A stretch of DNA of 64,000 bases. It comes from Occultella gossypii. GTDB lineage: Bacteria > Actinomycetota > Actinomycetes > Actinomycetales > Beutenbergiaceae. The notes beneath the pieces are model-generated. The model was given only the letters and a program-made list of their open reading frames with translations. It had not been told where the DNA came from and made no database searches. The stretch lies in the NCBI RefSeq assembly GCF_019947135.1, contig NZ_JAGSHT010000002.1:1-64000 (forward strand), given 5' to 3'. Shown here piece after piece: positions 61,449-64,000 of the stretch (position 1 is its first letter; each line of letters starts with the position of its first letter). Both the position numbers and the translations under genes were made by a program.

Positions 61449-62719
61449 CCGCCCAGACCGTCGAAACCGCCGCCTTCACGCAGCCGTGGGAGGCACCCGC
61501 GGACGTGCGGATCACCGGGGTGCGCGCCATCGTGACCGCGCCCGAAGGGATCCCACTCGTGGTGGTCCGGGTGGACACCTCCGACGAGGGCCTGTCCGGC
61601 CTCGGCTGCGCCACCTTCACCCAGCGCTGGCGCGCGGTCGTCAGCTTCGTCGAGGACCACCTCGCGCGGCTCGTGATCGGCCGGTACCCGGGTGACATCG
61701 AGGACCTGACCCGCCTGGCCCGATTCTCCGCCTACTGGCGGGAAGGGCCGGTCGGCAACAACGCGATCTCCGGGCTCGACCAGGCGCTCTGGGACATCGC
61801 CGGCAAGCGGGCTGGGCTCCCGGTCCACGAACTGCTCGGCGGACGGGTGCGCGCCGCCGCGGACACCTACATCCATGCCGGCGGTGCGGACATCGAACAG
61901 ACCCTGGATCAGGCCGAGGAGTTCGTCGCCGCCGGGTGGCGGCATGTGCGTCTACAGGTCGCCCAGCCGGGAGCCGGCAGCTACGGGGCGCCACGGCTCG
62001 ACACTGTCACCGACGCGACGGCGCCCTACCCGCGCGGCTGGCGGGTCTCCGAGTACCTGCGCCGTACGCCGCGGCTCTTCGAGGCTGCACGCGAGCGGCT
62101 GGGCGAGGACGTCGAACTCCTGCATGACGTCCACTCCAGACTGCACCCGAAGCAGGCGGTCACGCTCGCGCGTGACCTCGAGCCCTACCGGCTGTTCTTC
62201 CTCGAGGACGTGCTGCCGCCGGAACACTGGGATGCGCTGCCCGAGGTCCGGGCCGCGTCCCCGGTGCCGATCGCGGTCGGTGAGCTGACCACGTCGATGA
62301 CCGACGCCACCCGGCTGGTCCTGGATGGGGGAGTGGACCTGATCCGGTCGCATGTGTCGATGCTCGGCGGTCTCACGCCGGCGCGGAAGCTGGCGGCCGC
62401 CGCCGAACTGGTCGGGGTGCGCACCGCGTGGCACGCCCCCGGGGACACGTCCCCGATCGGGGCTGCGGCCAACGTCGCCCTGGACGTGACGTCCGCCGCC
62501 TTCGGGATCCAGGAGGGACACGTGTACTCCGGCGCGGTGCACGAGGTGTTCCCCGGCACCCTGCGGATCGAGAACGGCTGGCTGCGGCCGAACGAGGCAC
62601 CCGGATGGGGCATCGAGATCGACGAGGCCGCCGCCGCCCGATTCCCGGCGGAACTGTCCAGGCACGACGAATGGGCCGCGCAGGTGCGTGGCCTCGACGG
62701 AGGGCTCATCGCCCCCTGA
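61445..62719 (+). CDS. Enolase-superfamily sugar-acid dehydratase (mannonate dehydratase/RspA type)
   Basis: A 424-residue member of the mandelate-racemase-like enolase superfamily. The metal ligands appear as Asp in LLHDVHSRLHP, Glu in FFLEDVLPPEHW and Glu in AVGELTTS. The DVHSR His and WHAPGDTSPIG are the ManD-subgroup signatures. That subgroup dehydrates D-mannonate or D-gluconate to 2-keto-3-deoxygluconate, sometimes weakly. It is coupled to the SDR upstream and followed by a sugar-binding lipoprotein gene after 39 bases. Confidence 0.9.
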   Translation: MTAQTVETAAFTQPWEAPADVRITGVRAIVTAPEGIPLVVVRVDTSDEGLSGLGCATFTQRWRAVVSFVEDHLARLVIGRYPGDIEDLTRLARFSAYWREGPVGNNAISGLDQALWDIAGKRAGLPVHELLGGRVRAAADTYIHAGGADIEQTLDQAEEFVAAGWRHVRLQVAQPGAGSYGAPRLDTVTDATAPYPRGWRVSEYLRRTPRLFEAARERLGEDVELLHDVHSRLHPKQAVTLARDLEPYRLFFLEDVLPPEHWDALPEVRAASPVPIAVGELTTSMTDATRLVLDGGVDLIRSHVSMLGGLTPARKLAAAAELVGVRTAWHAPGDTSPIGAAANVALDVTSAAFGIQEGHVYSGAVHEVFPGTLRIENGWLRPNEAPGWGIEIDEAAAARFPAELSRHDEWAAQVRGLDGGLIAP

Positions 62720-62758
62720 CCTGTTTGAAGGAACCCAACCCCTGAAGGAGTTTCAACG

Positions 62759-64000
62759 ATGAGACGCAGGACACGACGAGCGGCACCGGTCGCTCTCCTG
62801 GGCGTTGCCGCCATGATCCTCTCCGCGTGCAGCGGCGGCGGCAGCGGGGACGACCCCACGGAGGGCGCCTCGGTCGACACCGACGCACCGGTCACCATCT
62901 CCGTCGGCGGCCAGCCGACCACGGAGAACCCCGAACAGCTCGCCGACTTCGAACGCCAGGTCGAGGATTTCACGGCCGAACACCCCAACATCACCGTCGA
63001 GGCGGAGGAGACGCTGTGGGAGGCGGACACCTTCCAGGCGCTGCTGGCCGGCGGCACGATGCCGACCGTCATGCAGGTCCCGTTCACGGAGATCGGTGCC
63101 CTGATCGAGCGTGGACAGGTCGCCGACATCACGGACCAGATGGGTGAGTCGGAGGTGCTCCAGCAGCTCAACCCGACCGTGATGGACGTGGTCACCGATG
63201 GCGACGGCCGCATCTACGGTGTCCCGATCGCCGCGTACACCATGGGCCTGCTCTACAACCGGGCCCTGTTCGAGCAGGCCGGGCTCGACCCGGATGACCC
63301 GCCGCAGACCTGGGAGGACGTGAGGACCGCCGCGCAGGCGATCGAGGAGTCCACCGACGCCCAGGGCTTCGGCACCATGACACTCGACAACACCGGCGGC
63401 TGGATCCTGACCACCATGTCCTACGCGTTCGGCAGCACGATGCAGAGCGACGACGGAGCCACGGCCACGCTCGACAACCCGGCCACCACCGAGGTGCTGG
63501 AGTTCTACCGGTCGCTGCGGTGGGAGGACGATTCCATGGGCGCGAACTTCCTGCTCAACTACGACGACGCCGTGAACGCCTTCGCAGCGGGTCAGATGGG
63601 CATGTTCGTCCAGGGCGCCGACAACTACAGCAATATGGTCGTCAACCGTGGGATGGACCCGGAGGACTTCGGAGTGGCCCCGCTCCCACAGACCGATGAC
63701 GGCATCGGCACCCTCGGCGGCGGGACCATCTCGATCATCAGCCCAACCGCGTCCCCTGAGGAGATCGCGGCGGGACTCGCGTGGATCGAGTTCAAGAGCT
63801 TCCTGCAGTACACGGACGAGGAGGTCGCGGTGGCCGCTGCCGAGGCGCGGATCGCGGACGGACTCGCGGTCGGTGCGCCTGGCCTGCCGGTGGTGAACGA
63901 CGAGGTCTACCAGCAGTACCACGGGTGGGTCGAATCGCTGATCAACGTGCCGCGGGAGAACTTCGAGCTGTATCTGAGTACGGTCGAGGACCTCCCGTTG
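62759..64000 (+). CDS. Sugar ABC transporter substrate-binding lipoprotein (partial, right edge)
   Basis: The frame is open from ATG 62759 to the last base, 414 codons, and is cut by the window end. It begins with an Arg-rich n-region, hydrophobic core and lipobox LSAC followed by a Gly/Ser linker, then a CUT1-type binding protein (TISVGGQPTTENPEQLADF, IYGVPIAAYTMGLLYNRALF, PPQTWEDVRTAAQAI). AAGGAG precedes the ATG by 9 bases. Permease genes are expected beyond the edge. It presumably imports the substrate of the enolase-family enzyme. Confidence 0.92.
   Translation, partial: MRRRTRRAAPVALLGVAAMILSACSGGGSGDDPTEGASVDTDAPVTISVGGQPTTENPEQLADFERQVEDFTAEHPNITVEAEETLWEADTFQALLAGGTMPTVMQVPFTEIGALIERGQVADITDQMGESEVLQQLNPTVMDVVTDGDGRIYGVPIAAYTMGLLYNRALFEQAGLDPDDPPQTWEDVRTAAQAIEESTDAQGFGTMTLDNTGGWILTTMSYAFGSTMQSDDGATATLDNPATTEVLEFYRSLRWEDDSMGANFLLNYDDAVNAFAAGQMGMFVQGADNYSNMVVNRGMDPEDFGVAPLPQTDDGIGTLGGGTISIISPTASPEEIAAGLAWIEFKSFLQYTDEEVAVAAAEARIADGLAVGAPGLPVVNDEVYQQYHGWVESLINVPRENFELYLSTVEDLPL

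Overview
The window is chromosomal DNA of a high-G+C actinobacterium. The evidence is frequent GTG starts, 4-base ATGA/GTGA gene overlaps, the parA-scpA-scpB-rluB-tyrA-cmk-plsC-der housekeeping run, sugar ABC importers lacking their own ATPase, and many candidate leaderless starts (a TANNNT box about 7 bases before the first codon). A Micrococcales genus near Ruania, Georgenia or Beutenbergia would fit, but that is inference from gene content only.

Layout. 84-4384 is housekeeping: transketolase on the minus strand, then ctaB and xerD on the plus strand. 4394-10322 carries accessory genes: two alpha/beta hydrolases, a BTAD regulator, a transglutaminase-like protein and a MerR regulator. 10488-22089 is a large catabolic cluster: an SDR, a D-serine-dehydratase-like PLP enzyme, RidA, an IclR regulator, an N-acyl-D-amino-acid deacylase, a sugar ABC importer, a GH20-like hydrolase, a KDG-aldolase-like DapA protein, a second SDR and a lactonase. 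An Eis-like acetyltransferase follows. Housekeeping resumes at 23398 with parA, scpA, scpB, rluB, DUF2332, tyrA, cmk and plsC; a small stress-type block (30411-32238) follows, then der.

34309-41321 is an ABC importer with two different phosphodiesterase folds and a LacI regulator, preceded by two perfect GC-rich palindromes. 41284-48573 holds EamA/LysR, TspO, a LacI regulator with a Gfo/Idh-aldo/keto reductase fusion, a PIG-L deacetylase and an MpaB/DUF2236 protein. tRNA-Pro(GGG) and a hairpin terminator lie at 48649-48765. 48912-56283 is a series of small accessory genes, including a zinc-type ArsR sensor divergent from a cation diffusion facilitator. 56312-60210 encodes a heterodimeric ABC exporter. 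60513 to the right edge starts a sugar-acid operon (extended SDR, mannonate-dehydratase-like enolase, sugar-binding lipoprotein cut by the window end).

The most interesting reading is that 10488-22089 encodes a nearly complete oxidative, non-phosphorylating route for an N-acetylated amino sugar: hydrolase, import, oxidation to the lactone, lactone opening to the aldonate (chemically an N-acyl-D-amino acid), deacetylation, PLP-dependent deamination helped by RidA, and cleavage of a 2-keto-3-deoxy sugar acid. An IclR regulator, the family of the KDG sensor KdgR, is embedded in it. The single steps are family-level inferences; the assembled pathway is a hypothesis.
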